Source: Methylobacterium sp. E-066 (GTDB lineage Bacteria > Pseudomonadota > Alphaproteobacteria > Rhizobiales > Beijerinckiaceae). From it: DNA of 64,000 nt. The translations under genes and the position numbers were made by a program. A model generated the notes under the pieces. That model searched no databases and was not told where the DNA came from. It saw only the letters and a list, made by a program, of their open reading frames with translations. Of the stretch, positions 43,598-52,108 are shown in pieces; positions within the stretch are counted from its first letter, which is position 1; each line of letters begins with the position of its first letter. The stretch is from assembly GCF_022829635.1 (NCBI RefSeq), contig NZ_JAKSYO010000165.1:31672-95671 (forward strand), written 5' to 3'.

Positions 43598-44638
43598 GTG
43601 ATCCGTGTAGCCCAGGTCGCACCGAACATTTTTCCCGTTCCCCCAAACCATCACGGCGGCACCGAGCGGGTTGTGCATGATCTCAGCACGGCGCTGCGAA
43701 GCTTGGGCGTGGAAGTAACACTGTTCGCACCCTCGGACAGTGCGACAGACTTACCGCGCGTCGGCGATTACCCGAGTCTCGCGGCTCTCGAGCAGCGCCA
43801 CGGGCGCGTCGCGGCCGGGGTCCCGGCCGCCCTGGATGCCTTGCAACTGGAGGCGTTGCGGCTGCGGCTCGATAACTTCGACATCGTGCATAGCCACGGC
43901 GAGTTCGCGCATGCGGCGCTGCTCGGTGCGGCCCGGCGGCGCAGCCTGACGACGGTGCATTGGCGGGTGGACGAGCTCGACCGGGCGTTGTTCTTTGCCG
44001 GCTTCCCAGACTTGCCGGTGGCGGCGATCTCGGCGGCGCAGGAAGCCGGCATCCCGGCCTCCAACCGGGCCGGGATCGTGCATCACGGTATCGCTCGGGA
44101 CCGCTACGCCTTCCAGGCCGAGCCGGAGGCGCATCTCGCCTTCGTCGGGCGCATGACCGACCAGAAGCGCCCGGACACCGCGATCCGCGTCGCCCGGGCG
44201 GCCGGGATGCCGATCCGCCTCGGCGGCACGATCGATGTCGGCAACCCGGACTATTTCGACCGGCAGGTGCGTCCGCTGCTCGGACACGACGCGACCTATC
44301 TCGGGCCGGTCGACGACATTCAGAAGGGGGAACTGCTGGGCAGCGCCCGGGCGCTGCTGTTCCCGATCGACTGGCCCGAGCCGTTCGGCCTCGTGATGAT
44401 CGAGGCGATGGCCTGCGGCACACCGGTTATCGCCTGGAACCGCGGCTCCGTGCCGGAGATCGTGGACGATGGCGTTACGGGGTTCGTCGTCGAATCCGAA
44501 TCCGAGGCGGTGGCGGCGTTGCGCCGCGTCGGGAGCCTGGACCGCGCGGCCATTCGCAGGCGCTTCGAAGAGCGCTTCACCGCCGAGCGCATGGCGCGCG
44601 AATACCTCGCCCTCTACCACCGCCTCCTCGCCGCCTGA
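43598..44638 (+). CDS. GT4-type glycosyltransferase
   Basis: 346 residues from a GTG with AAGAGAG upstream. RVAQVAPNIFPVPPNHHGGT and ERVVHDLSTALRSLGVEVTL form the N-terminal domain; LAFVGRMTDQKRPDTAIRVA and EPFGLVMIEAMACGTPVIAW (EX7E) form the C-terminal one. The open frame extends thousands of bases upstream, but that is the antisense of the neighbouring gene. Ends in a TGATG overlap with the next glycosyltransferase. Confidence 0.82.
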   Translation: MIRVAQVAPNIFPVPPNHHGGTERVVHDLSTALRSLGVEVTLFAPSDSATDLPRVGDYPSLAALEQRHGRVAAGVPAALDALQLEALRLRLDNFDIVHSHGEFAHAALLGAARRRSLTTVHWRVDELDRALFFAGFPDLPVAAISAAQEAGIPASNRAGIVHHGIARDRYAFQAEPEAHLAFVGRMTDQKRPDTAIRVARAAGMPIRLGGTIDVGNPDYFDRQVRPLLGHDATYLGPVDDIQKGELLGSARALLFPIDWPEPFGLVMIEAMACGTPVIAWNRGSVPEIVDDGVTGFVVESESEAVAALRRVGSLDRAAIRRRFEERFTAERMAREYLALYHRLLAA

Positions 44639-45816
44639 TGCGCACGGCGCTCCTGGCGTGGGATTACCCGCCGTCACCCAGCGGACTCTCCACAGCGGCC
44701 CGCGAGATCGCCGAAAGCCTCGCCGAGGCGGGGGCGGACGTGACGGTGTTCACCCTCGATCGGACCGGCCGGGAGCGGGTCGGCGGCGTCACCGTGGTCG
44801 GGCTCGCTTTGTCGCCGGCGGGCGGTCTGGCGCGGCTGCGCCGATGGGGAACGGTCGGCCATCTCGCGGCGCCGCTGGCCTTCCGCAGGGCAGTCCTGAC
44901 CGAGCATGCGCTGACGCCGTTCGCCGTGGTCGAGGCGACGAACTGGTACGCCCCGGCTTGCCTGCTCACTGGACGTCGGGCCCTGCCCCTGGTGACCCGT
45001 AGCTCGACGCCCGCCGCCTTCACCCGCGACGGACGCCCCGGCCTGCGCGATCGCCTCGACGGCGCCGCCGCCGATCGCCTGGAGCGCTGGCAGGCCAGGG
45101 GCAGCGCCGGGCTGATCGCCAACACGGCGGCGCATGCGGCGGTGATCGCGCGGGCCTACGGGCTGCCGGGAAGCCAGCCGGAGGCGGTGATCGGCCTCAG
45201 CCTGCCGCCGGCGATCGCGGCCGCCGCCCGGGCAGCCCCTTATCCGGACGGGGACGGGCCGGTGCGACTGCTATTCGTCGGCCGGGCCGAGGCGCGCAAG
45301 GGGTTCGACGCCCTGCTCGACGCGGCGGCGATCCTGGCCGGAGAACAGGCGCGGGGCACCCTGCCGCCGTTCCATCTCGATCTCGTCGGCGTACCGCCTG
45401 GCGACCTCCCGGCGGACCTGTCCGAGGCCGCCCGCAGTCGCATCCGGGCCCGCGGCCGGATCGACGCGCAGGGCCTGGCCGCGGCTTATACGGGCGCGCA
45501 TGTCGTGCTGGCGCCGTCGCGCTACGAAAGCTTCGGCCTCGTCTACCAGGAAGCCCTGGCTTATGGCCGGCCGGTGGTGGCCTGCGCCGAGGATGCGAGC
45601 GCCCGGGCCTTCGTGGGCGTTCCGGGGGCGGGGCCGCTGGCGCAGGCGGCCACCGGTCCGGCGCTCGCCGAGGCCCTACGCCCGCTCCTGCGCGATCCCA
45701 CCCTGCGCTCGGCCTACCGGGTCCGGGCCCTGGATGCGGCCGGCCGGTTCGACCGGGCGAGCCTGGGGCGGCAGACCCTCGACCTCTACCGCCGGGCGAT
45801 CGCTCAGGCGCGGTAG
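44638..45816 (+). CDS. GT4-type glycosyltransferase
   Basis: 392 residues. AWDYPPSPSGLSTAAREIAE is the N-terminal donor-side loop; RLLFVGRAEARKGFDALLDA and APSRYESFGLVYQEALAYGR (EX7E-like) mark the C-terminal domain. Its ATG shares one base with the preceding stop. Its 3' end overlaps the convergent gene at 45804 by thirteen bases. Confidence 0.82.
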   Translation: MRTALLAWDYPPSPSGLSTAAREIAESLAEAGADVTVFTLDRTGRERVGGVTVVGLALSPAGGLARLRRWGTVGHLAAPLAFRRAVLTEHALTPFAVVEATNWYAPACLLTGRRALPLVTRSSTPAAFTRDGRPGLRDRLDGAAADRLERWQARGSAGLIANTAAHAAVIARAYGLPGSQPEAVIGLSLPPAIAAAARAAPYPDGDGPVRLLFVGRAEARKGFDALLDAAAILAGEQARGTLPPFHLDLVGVPPGDLPADLSEAARSRIRARGRIDAQGLAAAYTGAHVVLAPSRYESFGLVYQEALAYGRPVVACAEDASARAFVGVPGAGPLAQAATGPALAEALRPLLRDPTLRSAYRVRALDAAGRFDRASLGRQTLDLYRRAIAQAR

Positions 45817-46793
45817 GGCTGCAGCAGCGCGTCCCGCTCCTCGGGCCGCCCGCGCCCCGGATCCAGTGCTTCATAGCGTTGCGAGCGCGCCCGGACATGG
45901 GTTCCGGTGAGCGTGTGGTCGATCGCCCCGTGGAGCGCGATGAAGCTCTGCGGCCAGCCACCGGGCAGCACCGGCCGCTCGTGTACCCGGCCGGCATAGC
46001 GGACAGCCGTGCGGTTCAGCCGGTACTGCACGTCGGGGTAGATATCCGACAGGATGCCGTCGACGCAGTTGCGCCGGGGAAGCCCGACCGAGACGACGTC
46101 GCCGGCCTCGGCCAGGGCCGCCAGCGCGGGGAGACGCGCGCCGGTCGCGGGATCGAGGGCCTCGTCGGCGTCGAGCTGCAGCATCCATGCGTTGCGGGCA
46201 AGATCCTGCAGCGCGTTGCGCTGGGCGGCGAAATCGCCCGCGAGCGGCCTGGCCGCCACCCGCACGGCGCCGGGGGCAAAGCTTGGTACCGGCACGGCCC
46301 GAGCCGGGGCCGCGGGTCCGTCGAGCAGGATCGCGACATCCGCGGTCCAGGCGGCCTGCGCCGACAGAGCCGCCAACACGGAATCCCGCTCGGCCGCGCG
46401 GCAGATCACGCCGAGCGAGACCAGGCGCTGTTCCGCGCCGTCGAGATCGTACAGGGCACTTTCCGCGGCGCGCAGGCTGTGAGGTTGCAGCAGGGCAACG
46501 CGGTCCGCTTCGCCGAGCGGGTGGACACCGCGGCCGAGCCGGGTCGCGGCGCTGCGCAGGGTGTAGAGGTCGAGGCCGTAGCCCGCCTCCGGGTCGGGGA
46601 CGAAGACGGGCGCAGCCAAGCGCCCAGCGAGATCCCGCCAGCATCTTTCTGGGTCCGCATCCGGCTCGATCAGGACGCCGCAGGAGCCGCAAGCGATTGG
46701 GAACAGGCGTTGGCGCCCGCCCGGGAAATTGAGCGCCCGGACGCTCGGCGCCAGCATGGCGGCGGCGCAGACGAAGCAGCGGCGCATCCGCAT
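45804..46793 (-). CDS. GT2-like glycosyltransferase with N-terminal cysteine motifs
   Basis: 329 residues. The N-terminus has two Cys-x-x-Cys pairs (CFVC at residue 6, CGSC near 35), which could bind zinc. The middle region reads RLVSLGVICRAAERDSVLAA and WMLQLDADEALDP, and the end has PDVQYRLNRTAVRYAGRVHE, a pattern of WaaE-like GT2 enzymes. The start is at one of the ATGs at 46793 or 46787. Donor and acceptor unknown. Confidence 0.6.
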   Translation of the reverse strand: MRMRRCFVCAAAMLAPSVRALNFPGGRQRLFPIACGSCGVLIEPDADPERCWRDLAGRLAAPVFVPDPEAGYGLDLYTLRSAATRLGRGVHPLGEADRVALLQPHSLRAAESALYDLDGAEQRLVSLGVICRAAERDSVLAALSAQAAWTADVAILLDGPAAPARAVPVPSFAPGAVRVAARPLAGDFAAQRNALQDLARNAWMLQLDADEALDPATGARLPALAALAEAGDVVSVGLPRRNCVDGILSDIYPDVQYRLNRTAVRYAGRVHERPVLPGGWPQSFIALHGAIDHTLTGTHVRARSQRYEALDPGRGRPEERDALLQPYRA

Positions 46794-46877
46794 CACCCCG
46801 GCTTCCGGTTTGTCGCGGCGCCCTGGCGGCGCGGAGCCGGCGCCATACCTTGGCTGTTCCTCACGCCCCCGCCGCCC

Positions 46878-47519
46878 ATGTCCTTCGCCATCGATCCCCT
46901 CCGCGCGGAGCGTGCAGACCCGCGCGCGTCCCTCGCCATCGTCGGCAACGCGCCCGGGATCGGCCCGGTGGCGCGCGCCATCGACGCGGCCGCGCAGGTC
47001 GTGCGCTTCAACAACGCCTCCGGCTTCGGCGGGCCCACCGGCTCGCGCGTCACGCATCTCGCCCTGGTCAATCGGGGCGGCCAGATGCGCGAATGGCTGG
47101 CCGACCCTGGGTTTTTGGACCGCCCGGTAATCCGGCAGGCCGAGGCGTTCATCCTGCCGTTCCCAATGCTGCCCGCAGAGGCGAACGAACCCGAGCCGAT
47201 CTGCTGGACCCGCGAGGCTTTGGCGCTGCTGCGCCCCCTCGGCAAGCCGATCCATCTCCTGCCCGAGACCCTGCACCTTGAGGCGAGGCGCCGGCTCGCG
47301 CCCCAGACGAACGAGCGCCCGAACCCGAGTACCGGTTTCCTGGTGAGCCTCGCGCTGCTGCGCGACCGCCCGGCGGATTCCGGCCCGGCCGACATCCACG
47401 GCTTCGGCTTCGCCGGCTGGCCCGGCCATCCCTGGGCGGCCGAGCGAGCCTGGTTCGCCGAGGCCGAAGCGGCCGGGCGCCTGCGCTTGCATCCGCCCGA
47501 CGCGACGGACGCGCCATGA
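46878..47519 (+). CDS. GT29-like (sialyltransferase-fold) protein
   Basis: 213 residues. SLAIVGNAPGIGPVARAIDA followed by QVVRFNNASGFGG recalls sialylmotif L (nucleotide binding and the R-F-N core). NPSTGFLVSLALL followed by ADIHGFGFAGW recalls sialylmotif S (P-S-T-G then G-F). Bacterial proteins with these motifs are usually annotated as glycosyltransferase family 29. Shorter than eukaryotic members because no membrane anchor or stem is present, so it is cytosolic. No CMP-sialic acid genes are visible, so the donor may differ. Confidence 0.5.
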   Translation: MSFAIDPLRAERADPRASLAIVGNAPGIGPVARAIDAAAQVVRFNNASGFGGPTGSRVTHLALVNRGGQMREWLADPGFLDRPVIRQAEAFILPFPMLPAEANEPEPICWTREALALLRPLGKPIHLLPETLHLEARRRLAPQTNERPNPSTGFLVSLALLRDRPADSGPADIHGFGFAGWPGHPWAAERAWFAEAEAAGRLRLHPPDATDAP

Positions 47520-48160
47520 CCACGCTGATCACCGTCCTGAAGAGCGGCGGCCGCTACGACGCGTCCTGGGTCGAGCGCCTCGCTCGCGGCGTGCGCCGCC
47601 ACGCGCCGGCCGTCGACCGGATCCTCTGCCTGACCGACCTGCCGCTGGCAGTGGCTGGGGTCGAGCGGGTGCCGCTGCGGCACGACTGGCCCGCCTGGTG
47701 GGCGAAGATGGAGTCGTTCCGCCCCGGCCTCACCGACGGCACGACTCTCCTATGCGATCTCGACACCGTCCTCACCGGACCGGCCGACGCCCTGGCCCGG
47801 CCGGGCCTTGCCGCCATGGAGGATTATTTCCACCGTGGACGGCTCTCCAGCGCCCTCATGCGCTGGAACGGGGACGAACTCGCCGGCCTCTACGCGACGT
47901 TCGCGGCCGAGCCCGCGCGCTGGATGAGGCCGGGATCCTGCGGCCCCGTGCCGAACGCCGTGCACGGCGATCAGGTCGTCATCGACCATTTGCTCAGCCG
48001 GGACGGCCCGTCTCCGGACTTTATCCAGCGGATCCATCCGGGCCTGCTGGACTTCTACGATCCCCGGCGCGCTGAGCACGGCCCGGTGGTGATCTTCATC
48101 GGCGCCGCGAAGCCGGATACGGCCACCGGCCCCGTCCACGCGGCATGGGCCGGAACCTGA
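47516..48160 (+). CDS. Putative nucleotide-sugar glycosyltransferase (GT8-like)
   Basis: 214 residues, ATGA overlap with the GT29-like gene. TLITVLKSGGRYDASWVERL starts a short Rossmann-like domain; WWAKMESFRPGLTDG and LLCDLDTVLTGP supply a DLD motif comparable with the DxD of GT-A enzymes that handle surface glycans. NAVHGDQVVIDHLL near residue 150 resembles the metal/donor contact of the same group. Specificity unknown. Confidence 0.55.
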   Translation: MTTLITVLKSGGRYDASWVERLARGVRRHAPAVDRILCLTDLPLAVAGVERVPLRHDWPAWWAKMESFRPGLTDGTTLLCDLDTVLTGPADALARPGLAAMEDYFHRGRLSSALMRWNGDELAGLYATFAAEPARWMRPGSCGPVPNAVHGDQVVIDHLLSRDGPSPDFIQRIHPGLLDFYDPRRAEHGPVVIFIGAAKPDTATGPVHAAWAGT

Positions 48161-48669
48161 ACCGTCCGCGAGTTATTCCGTTCGGCTGGATCTCACCGCA
48201 TGTTTAAGCTTCGCCGGGAGGAATGAGAGGCGCCAAGACCGGCAATTCTTCCGCACACCGCCCCGGCGGCCCTCTTTTCGGACGTTGGATTGGGGCAAAT
48301 CCTCCCGGGTGCAGACAATTTTGCGCCGTCCATTCGCAGGGCAAGGCCTCGTCCAAAGCATCCGTTTTCGACCGCATTTCGCTTGAAAGCCGCCCGTCCG
48401 TGTTCGGCCAGCTTCGGGCGGCCGTTCTGCGCCCGTTTCGTACATTCAACGGTTCAAGGTCGTATCTCGAAAACAAATACTCATACGTTGTAGTGAGCCA
48501 TTTGCTTTAAGATCTTGAATAGGCCGCCGTCGCCTGCTGGGCCAATGATCCGAAAACCCTTGACCCTGTGCTCATCGTTGTCGTCATTCCCCGCCGCCAT
48601 CCGGCAGGTCGAGGTTACGGCCGCCGAGCACATCATCGAGCGCTTCGACCCGTACCCGGCTCGGATGGG
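48161..48669. other. Intergenic with possible C-terminal gene remnant
   Basis: About 500 bases. The plus strand from about 48590 reads FPAAIRQVEVTAAEHIIERF then DPYPARMGQM and a stop at 48678, which looks like the tail of a lost gene but has no start. The centre is of lower G+C content. No promoter, RNA or repeat identified with confidence. Confidence 0.3.
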
Positions 48670-50109
48670 TCAGATGTAGGCTGAGGCGAGGGCCGGCGAG
48701 CCTTCGAGGGCGTGGGCGAGCACTTCCAGTCCGTGCGTGATCTGCTGCCGGGTGGAGGGGCCGCCAAGACAGAGACGGACCGCCTCCGGCGGCGTGCCCG
48801 CGACGCAAAAAGGGTCGCTGGCGATGACGCCGAGCCCGGCCGATCGACCTTGGCTGGCGAAGGCCGAGCGCGTCCAGCCCTCCGGCAGCGTGATCCAGAC
48901 GTGGAAGGCATGCGGATCGGCGGTGTAGGTCCCGGCGGGCAGCATCGCGGTTGCGATGCGCTGGCGCGCGGCCGATTCCTCGCGAACGAACTGCACGATG
49001 GCCTCCGCCGTGCCGTCCATGATCCACCGCGTCGCCAGGGCCGTGGAGATCGGCGAGGCCATGACGGTTGCGGCCCGGAGTGCGCCTCCGAGCGGCAGGG
49101 CGGAACGGGCGCTCGGGGCGACCAGGAAGGCGAGCCGAAGTCCGGCACCCAGGCACTTGGCGAGACCCGCCACGTAGTAGGTGATCTCCGGCGCGAGTTC
49201 CGCGAAACTCGGCGGCGGGGTCGGGCAGATGCGGGCGTAGGCGTCGTCCTCGATGATGGTGACGGCGTATCGCCGCGCAACCGCGATAACGGCCTCGCGC
49301 CGCGTCCTGGGCAGGGTCGCGGTGGTGGGGTTCTGCAGCAACGGGTTCAGGTAGATGGCCTTCGGGGCCACTTTGGTGCAGGCGGCGGCGAAGGCATCAG
49401 GGTCGACCCCGTATCGGTCCATGGGCAGGTCGACGAGGCGCAGGCGCAAATGCGCGGCGAGTGCGCGGATGCCGGGATAGGTGATCCGCTCGGCGCAGAT
49501 CGTGTCGCCCGGCCGGGCGACCTGCCCCAGGATGCCGAACAGGGCGCTGTGGGCTCCCGGGCAGATCAGCAGACGCTCGCGGGACGTGACGACCCCGCGG
49601 CCTTTCAGCCAGCGCAGAGCCGCCTCCTTGTCCTCCTCGGTCCCGCCGAAGCCCTGGTAGCGCAGCAGGTTGGAGAGATTGCCGGACAGGTCCGCGAACG
49701 CGGCTTGCATGCGCGCCTGCAGGGCCGGCGCGTCGGGCTCGGGGGGCAGGTTCATGGTGAAATCGACCGGACCGATCCGACGCGCTGCCGCGGCAGCGGT
49801 CGAACGGGGCGGGCGCGCCGGATCGACCACGAAGGTCCCCTGGCCGACGCGTCCCTCGATCAGTCCGCGCTTATGGGCCTCGACGTAGCCGCGTGAAACC
49901 GTCGTGAAGTTCAGATCGAGCGCCTCTGCGAGGGCGCGCTGGGTCGGTAGGCGCGTTCCCACCGTCAGGCGCCCCGTCCGGATGTCGTCGGCCAACGCCT
50001 CCGCAATCGCGAGGTAATGCGGCTTGCCCCACCGCTTCAAATCCGGCGTCCAGGCCCCGGTCCCGCCCCTCTGCGGGTTCGGTCGTTCGTTTCGCTCGGG
50101 CGAAGTCAT
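48670..50109 (-). CDS. MocR/GabR-type regulator (GntR HTH fused to PLP aminotransferase fold)
   Basis: 479 residues. Residues ~30-95 are a GntR winged helix (LADDIRTGRLTVGTRLPTQR, then LDLNFTTVSRGYVEAHKRGL). From ~150 on it is a fold-type I aminotransferase: LLICPGAHSALFGILGQVAR, YLNPLLQNPTTATLPRTRRE, IIEDDAYARI (PLP-ring Asp) and VAGLAKCLGAGLRLAFLVAP with the Schiff-base Lys. Such regulators bind a PLP adduct of an amino compound. It is divergent from the Nit1C cluster, the likely target. The classic activator of nit1C in Pseudomonas is a sigma-54 enhancer-binding protein (NitA), so this is a different arrangement. Confidence 0.9.
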   Translation of the reverse strand: MTSPERNERPNPQRGGTGAWTPDLKRWGKPHYLAIAEALADDIRTGRLTVGTRLPTQRALAEALDLNFTTVSRGYVEAHKRGLIEGRVGQGTFVVDPARPPRSTAAAAARRIGPVDFTMNLPPEPDAPALQARMQAAFADLSGNLSNLLRYQGFGGTEEDKEAALRWLKGRGVVTSRERLLICPGAHSALFGILGQVARPGDTICAERITYPGIRALAAHLRLRLVDLPMDRYGVDPDAFAAACTKVAPKAIYLNPLLQNPTTATLPRTRREAVIAVARRYAVTIIEDDAYARICPTPPPSFAELAPEITYYVAGLAKCLGAGLRLAFLVAPSARSALPLGGALRAATVMASPISTALATRWIMDGTAEAIVQFVREESAARQRIATAMLPAGTYTADPHAFHVWITLPEGWTRSAFASQGRSAGLGVIASDPFCVAGTPPEAVRLCLGGPSTRQQITHGLEVLAHALEGSPALASAYI

Positions 50110-50145
50110 TCGTAGCGGCCCAGATTATGATGCGATCAATGCTTG

Positions 50146-50365
50146 ATTGTATGGCTTGCAATAGCCGTACCGCGATCACGCACCGAATGACCATTCTCCG
50201 GCATCCATACAATGCCGACAATCTTGGATCCGTAAATGGGCATCCTTTGGCAATTGTGTACTCGTATCTAGCCCGATAATTAGGCGCTGGGCTCGACGCC
50301 GATATGCCCGAGCCAGCCCTATTGATCGCATTATTGTATGAATGTCGCTCCGACACCTTGTATGG
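50146..50365. promoter_or_regulatory. Four TTGTATGG-type repeats in the MocR/Nit1C divergent region
   Basis: ATTGTATGG occurs at 50146 (plus), its reverse complement CCATACAAT at 50205, ATTGTATGA at 50333 (plus) and CTTGTATGG at 50357 (plus). The last two are direct repeats exactly 24 bases apart, ending 20 bases before the sigma-54 element of the nit operon. Direct repeats of a short word are the usual operator of MocR-type dimers. The pair at 50146/50205 is inverted and lies close to the regulator's own start. Confidence 0.6.
50158..50172 (-). promoter_or_regulatory. Possible sigma-54 element before the MocR-type gene
   Basis: Read on the minus strand, CGGTACGGCTATTGC keeps GG and GC twelve bases apart and ends with the TTGC of the consensus. 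It lies 49 bases before the regulator's ATG. Two deviations at the -24 side make it tentative. Confidence 0.35.
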
Positions 50366-50384
50366 CCGATTGATTGAAGTCCTC

Positions 50385-50399
50385 TGGCACACCGCTTGC
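50385..50399 (+). promoter_or_regulatory. Sigma-54 promoter of the Nit1C operon
   Basis: TGGCACACCGCTTGC is a perfect match to TGGCAC-N5-TTGC with correct spacing, 67 bases before the ATG of the first nit gene. This agrees with sigma-54 control of nit1C in other bacteria. Confidence 0.75.
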
Positions 50400-50465
50400 C
50401 ACGAATGGTTTATGGCCGCTCGAAGTTCAGTCTTCCGCGGTCCAATCCTTCGAGGAGAGAGATCA

Positions 50466-50948
50466 ATGCCTGCTGTGAACCGCGAGCCTCACAAGAAGGG
50501 CGACTTCCTGGTCGATTACGAGGAGAAGGTCTTCGAGGACGTCAAGGCCGAGCCGGGCCAGAAGGCGCTGGTCACCTTCCATACCGTCGCGTTCGAGGGC
50601 TCCATCGGCCTCGTCAACCTGCTCCAGGCCACGCGCCTGCAGCGCAAGGGCTTCGAGACCTCCATCCTTCTCTACGGCCCGGGCATCACGCTGGGCGTCC
50701 AGCGCGGCTTCCCACGGCTCGGCGACGAGGCCTTTCCCGGGCACCTCAACTTCAACAACCAGCTTGAGAAGTTCATGGCCGAGGGTGGCAAGGTCTACGC
50801 CTGCCGGTTCTCGACCCAGGCCCTCTACGGCCACGGCGAGGCCGCCTTCATCGAGGGCATCCGCATGATCAATCCCCTCGACGTCCTCGACTGCATCCTC
50901 CTGCACAAGCGCGACAACGCGGTGATCATCGACACCTGGACCGTCTGA
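50466..50948 (+). CDS. nitB: MSMEG_0572/Sll0783 family nitrogen starvation response protein
   Basis: 160 residues, first gene of the Nit1C cluster. The sequence ALVTFHTVAFEGSIGLVNLL, FETSILLYGPGITLGVQRGF, GGKVYACRFSTQALYGHGEA and RMINPLDVLDCILLHKRDNA is that of the DsrE-like MSMEG_0572 family. Its biochemical role is unknown but it is invariably found with the Nit1 nitrilase. The ATG at 50466 has GGAGAGA upstream; a longer frame to 50304 crosses the promoter and is not used. Confidence 0.9.
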   Translation: MPAVNREPHKKGDFLVDYEEKVFEDVKAEPGQKALVTFHTVAFEGSIGLVNLLQATRLQRKGFETSILLYGPGITLGVQRGFPRLGDEAFPGHLNFNNQLEKFMAEGGKVYACRFSTQALYGHGEAAFIEGIRMINPLDVLDCILLHKRDNAVIIDTWTV

Positions 50949-51031
50949 CCGGCCCTTTGGCCTCCAGTCCGGGACGTCGCATCCGGCGGCCGCGCACGAC
51001 GTGGCCGCCGTTCACAGCCGGAGGATCTCCC

Positions 51032-52108
51032 ATGTCAGACAGCCGGATCGTGCGGGCCGCCGCCGTCCAGATCGCGCCCGACCTCGACCGGCCGGACGGC
51101 ACTCTGGAACGGGTGCTCAATGCCATCGACGAGGCCGCCGCCAAGGGCGCGCGCTTCATGGTCTTTCCCGAGACCTTCGTGCCCTACTACCCCTACTTCT
51201 CCTTCGTGCTGCCGCCGGCGATGCAGGGCGCCGAGCACCTGCGCCTCTACGAGCGGGCCGTGACGGTACCGGGCCCCGTGACCCAGGCGGTCTCCGCCGC
51301 CGCACGCCGGCATGGGGCGGTCATCGTGCTCGGGGTCAACGAGCGCGATCACGGCTCGCTCTACAACGCGCAGCTGGTCTTCGACGCCGACGGGAGCCTC
51401 AAGCTCAAGCGCCGCAAGATCACGCCGACCTATCATGAGCGCATGATCTGGGGTCAGGGCGACGGCGCCGGCCTCACCGTGGTCGACACGACGGTGGGGC
51501 GCGTCGGCGCGCTGGCCTGCTGGGAACACTACAACCCGCTCGCCCGCTACGCCCTGATGGCGCGCCACGAGGAGATCCACGCGGCGCAGTTCCCGGGCTC
51601 GCTCGTGGGCCAGATCTTCGCGGACCAGATGGAGGTGACGATCCGCCACCACGCTCTGGAGGCGGCCTGCTTCGTGGTCAACGCCACGGGCTGGCTCACC
51701 GAAGAGCAGGTGGCACAGGTCTGCCCGGACGAGCGCCTGCGCGGCGCCTGCCGCGGCGGCAACTGCACCGCCATCGTCTCGCCCGAAGGCAAGCACCTCG
51801 CGGAGCCGCTGGGCGCCGGCGAGGGCATCCTGATCGCCGACATGGACCTGGCGCTGGTGACCAAGCGCAAGCGGATGATGGACTCGGTCGGCCACTACGC
51901 CCGGCCCGAACTCCTCAGCCTGCTCCACGACGACCGTCCGGCCTCGTTCGTGCACCAGCCGATCCATTCCCAGACCGATTTCCGGAGTCTCGACCATGAG
52001 CAGCAGCCCGCTTCCGACGAGCCTTCCCGCGTTCCCGCCGGTCGTGGCGGGCCTGGTCGGGATGCCGACGGAGCGCCTGATCAACGCGTTGCAGTCTTAC
52101 GGCGTTAG
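51032..52108 (+). CDS. nitC: Nit1-type nitrilase (Nit6803 family)
   Basis: 358 residues. The catalytic triad is clear: Glu in FMVFPETFVPYYPY (about residue 47), Lys in LKRRKITPTYHERMIWGQGD and Cys in VGALACWEHYNPLARY. Motifs AAQFPGSLVGQIFADQMEV and GGNCTAIVSPEGKHL agree with Nit6803-like enzymes that hydrolyse nitriles. In cyanide-assimilating pseudomonads NitC is essential for growth on cyanide. The last 38 codons overlap the radical SAM gene, which is unusually long for this operon. Confidence 0.92.
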   Translation: MSDSRIVRAAAVQIAPDLDRPDGTLERVLNAIDEAAAKGARFMVFPETFVPYYPYFSFVLPPAMQGAEHLRLYERAVTVPGPVTQAVSAAARRHGAVIVLGVNERDHGSLYNAQLVFDADGSLKLKRRKITPTYHERMIWGQGDGAGLTVVDTTVGRVGALACWEHYNPLARYALMARHEEIHAAQFPGSLVGQIFADQMEVTIRHHALEAACFVVNATGWLTEEQVAQVCPDERLRGACRGGNCTAIVSPEGKHLAEPLGAGEGILIADMDLALVTKRKRMMDSVGHYARPELLSLLHDDRPASFVHQPIHSQTDFRSLDHEQQPASDEPSRVPAGRGGPGRDADGAPDQRVAVLRR

